From: Flavobacteriaceae bacterium UBA2765
GTDB taxonomy: Bacteria; Bacteroidota; Bacteroidia; Flavobacteriales; Flavobacteriaceae
Direction: 5' to 3'
DNA: 64,000 nt
Assembly (NCBI GenBank): GCA_002352665.1
Contig: DEIV01000044.1
Location: 49,900-113,899, forward strand
Part shown: piece after piece, positions 63,619 to 64,000 of the stretch
How positions within the stretch are numbered: position 1 is the stretch's first letter
How the letters are laid out: the number at the start of each line of letters is the position of its first letter
Translations under genes and position numbers: made by a program
Notes under the pieces: model-generated
Told to the model about the DNA's origin: nothing
What the model saw: only the letters and a program-made list of their open reading frames with translations
Databases searched by the model: none

Positions 63619-64000
63619 TTATTGTTTTCCGATTTTAACTAACAAATCTCTAGTATGCTTGATACCTTCCAATTCACTCAACCTGCCACCTTCATACTCC
63701 ACACCAATAAAACCTGTATAACCTGCATCTTTTACAATCTGTAACATTTTAACATAATCGATAGTAGTTTCATTTCCATCTTCATCAAAATCATAAGATT
63801 TTGCACTTACTGCTTTTGCAAAAGGCATCATTTCTTCTACACCTTTATATTTATCATACTCTTCAACACATTTTGCATTCCATAGCTCACCACCTTCACG
63901 TTTCAAACAGAAATTTCCAAAATCAGGAAGAACACCACAGTTTGATGCATTAACTGATTTAACTACTTCCACCAATAATGCGGCATTTGATGAAAGGTAA
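63619..64000 (-). CDS. TIM-barrel sugar isomerase/epimerase (partial, 5' end outside window)
   Basis: The frame stays open to the window's right edge (reading ...YLSSNAALLVEVVKSVNAS), so the N-terminal part lies beyond base 64000; a TTG near 63975 is not the start. The visible 126 residues are the C-terminal half of a xylose-isomerase-like TIM barrel: NASNCGVLPDFGNF, a segment with AKSYDFDEDGNE, and GYTGFIGVEYEGGRLSELEGIKHTRDLLVKIG. This is the AP-endonuclease-2/sugar-phosphate-isomerase-like family that accompanies Gfo/Idh/MocA enzymes. It is first of the visible part of the leftward cluster. Substrate unknown. Confidence 0.8.
   Translation of the reverse strand, partial: YLSSNAALLVEVVKSVNASNCGVLPDFGNFCLKREGGELWNAKCVEEYDKYKGVEEMMPFAKAVSAKSYDFDEDGNETTIDYVKMLQIVKDAGYTGFIGVEYEGGRLSELEGIKHTRDLLVKIGKQ

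Noticed and set aside
63940..63975. Start codon for the isomerase at a TTG near 63975
   Set aside because: The frame continues without a stop to the window edge and reads as normal barrel sequence, so the gene is cut by the window and starts outside.
1..64000. CRISPR array, tRNA, rRNA, phage or intact insertion sequence
   Set aside because: I looked for repeated spacers, cloverleaf-like blocks, transposase or integrase motifs and terminal inverted repeats and found none.

Overview
The window looks like chromosome of a low-GC Bacteroidota bacterium, most likely a marine Flavobacteriaceae member. The signs are two SusC/SusD pairs, a TonB-type 'EEVVVIGYG' motif, a type IX secretion tail on the amylase, Bacteroidota promoters of the TTG/TANNTTTG kind, DnaE with an N-terminal proofreading exonuclease, and start codons with hardly any Shine-Dalgarno sequence. 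Genus cannot be fixed from this window. I see no rRNA, tRNA, CRISPR array, phage or intact insertion sequence.

Region 1 (1-13.3 kb) is an alpha-glucan (starch/maltodextrin) utilization locus. Leftward run a partial beta-phosphoglucomutase, an SLC45-like MFS sugar transporter and a LacI-family regulator. Rightward run SusC, SusD, two SusE/SusF-like lipoproteins with nearly identical C-terminal modules, a strong terminator, and a secreted GH13 amylase. A LacI-type operator lies before susC.

Region 2 (13.3-38.2 kb) is mostly housekeeping: trmN6-like methyltransferase, rimM, rpsP with an acidic/basic tail, kdsB, a secreted BNR-repeat protein, an exonuclease-DnaE fusion, a conserved small acidic protein, a giant alpha-2-macroglobulin with a SusC-like N-domain inserted, a small Mur-ligase-like protein without a P-loop, a three-gene operon (DUF1858/DUF2249, heme-copper-oxidase-like membrane protein, DUF59) with an FNR/CRP-like palindrome upstream, a CurA-like reductase, era and nhaC.

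Region 3 (38.4-57.2 kb) is a second sugar locus. It holds a wrecked GH32 fructosidase whose stop codon still overlaps the start of a sugar-porter gene, then a fructokinase, a second SusC/SusD pair, two FG-GAP/ASPIC lipoproteins, a vanadium-haloperoxidase/PAP2-type lipoprotein, a membrane-anchored GyrI-like protein and a second SLC45-like transporter. It was probably a fructan or sucrose locus. Its SusC leader carries the same 21-bp operator as the alpha-glucan locus, so the two loci may share one regulator.

Region 4 (57.2-64 kb) holds a lipoprotein GH37 trehalase and a set of Gfo/Idh/MocA oxidoreductases, a DUF1080 (3-keto-disaccharide hydrolase family) lipoprotein and a partial TIM-barrel sugar isomerase. 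This is the gene set of oxidative 3-keto-glycoside breakdown, placed next to a hydrolytic trehalose route.
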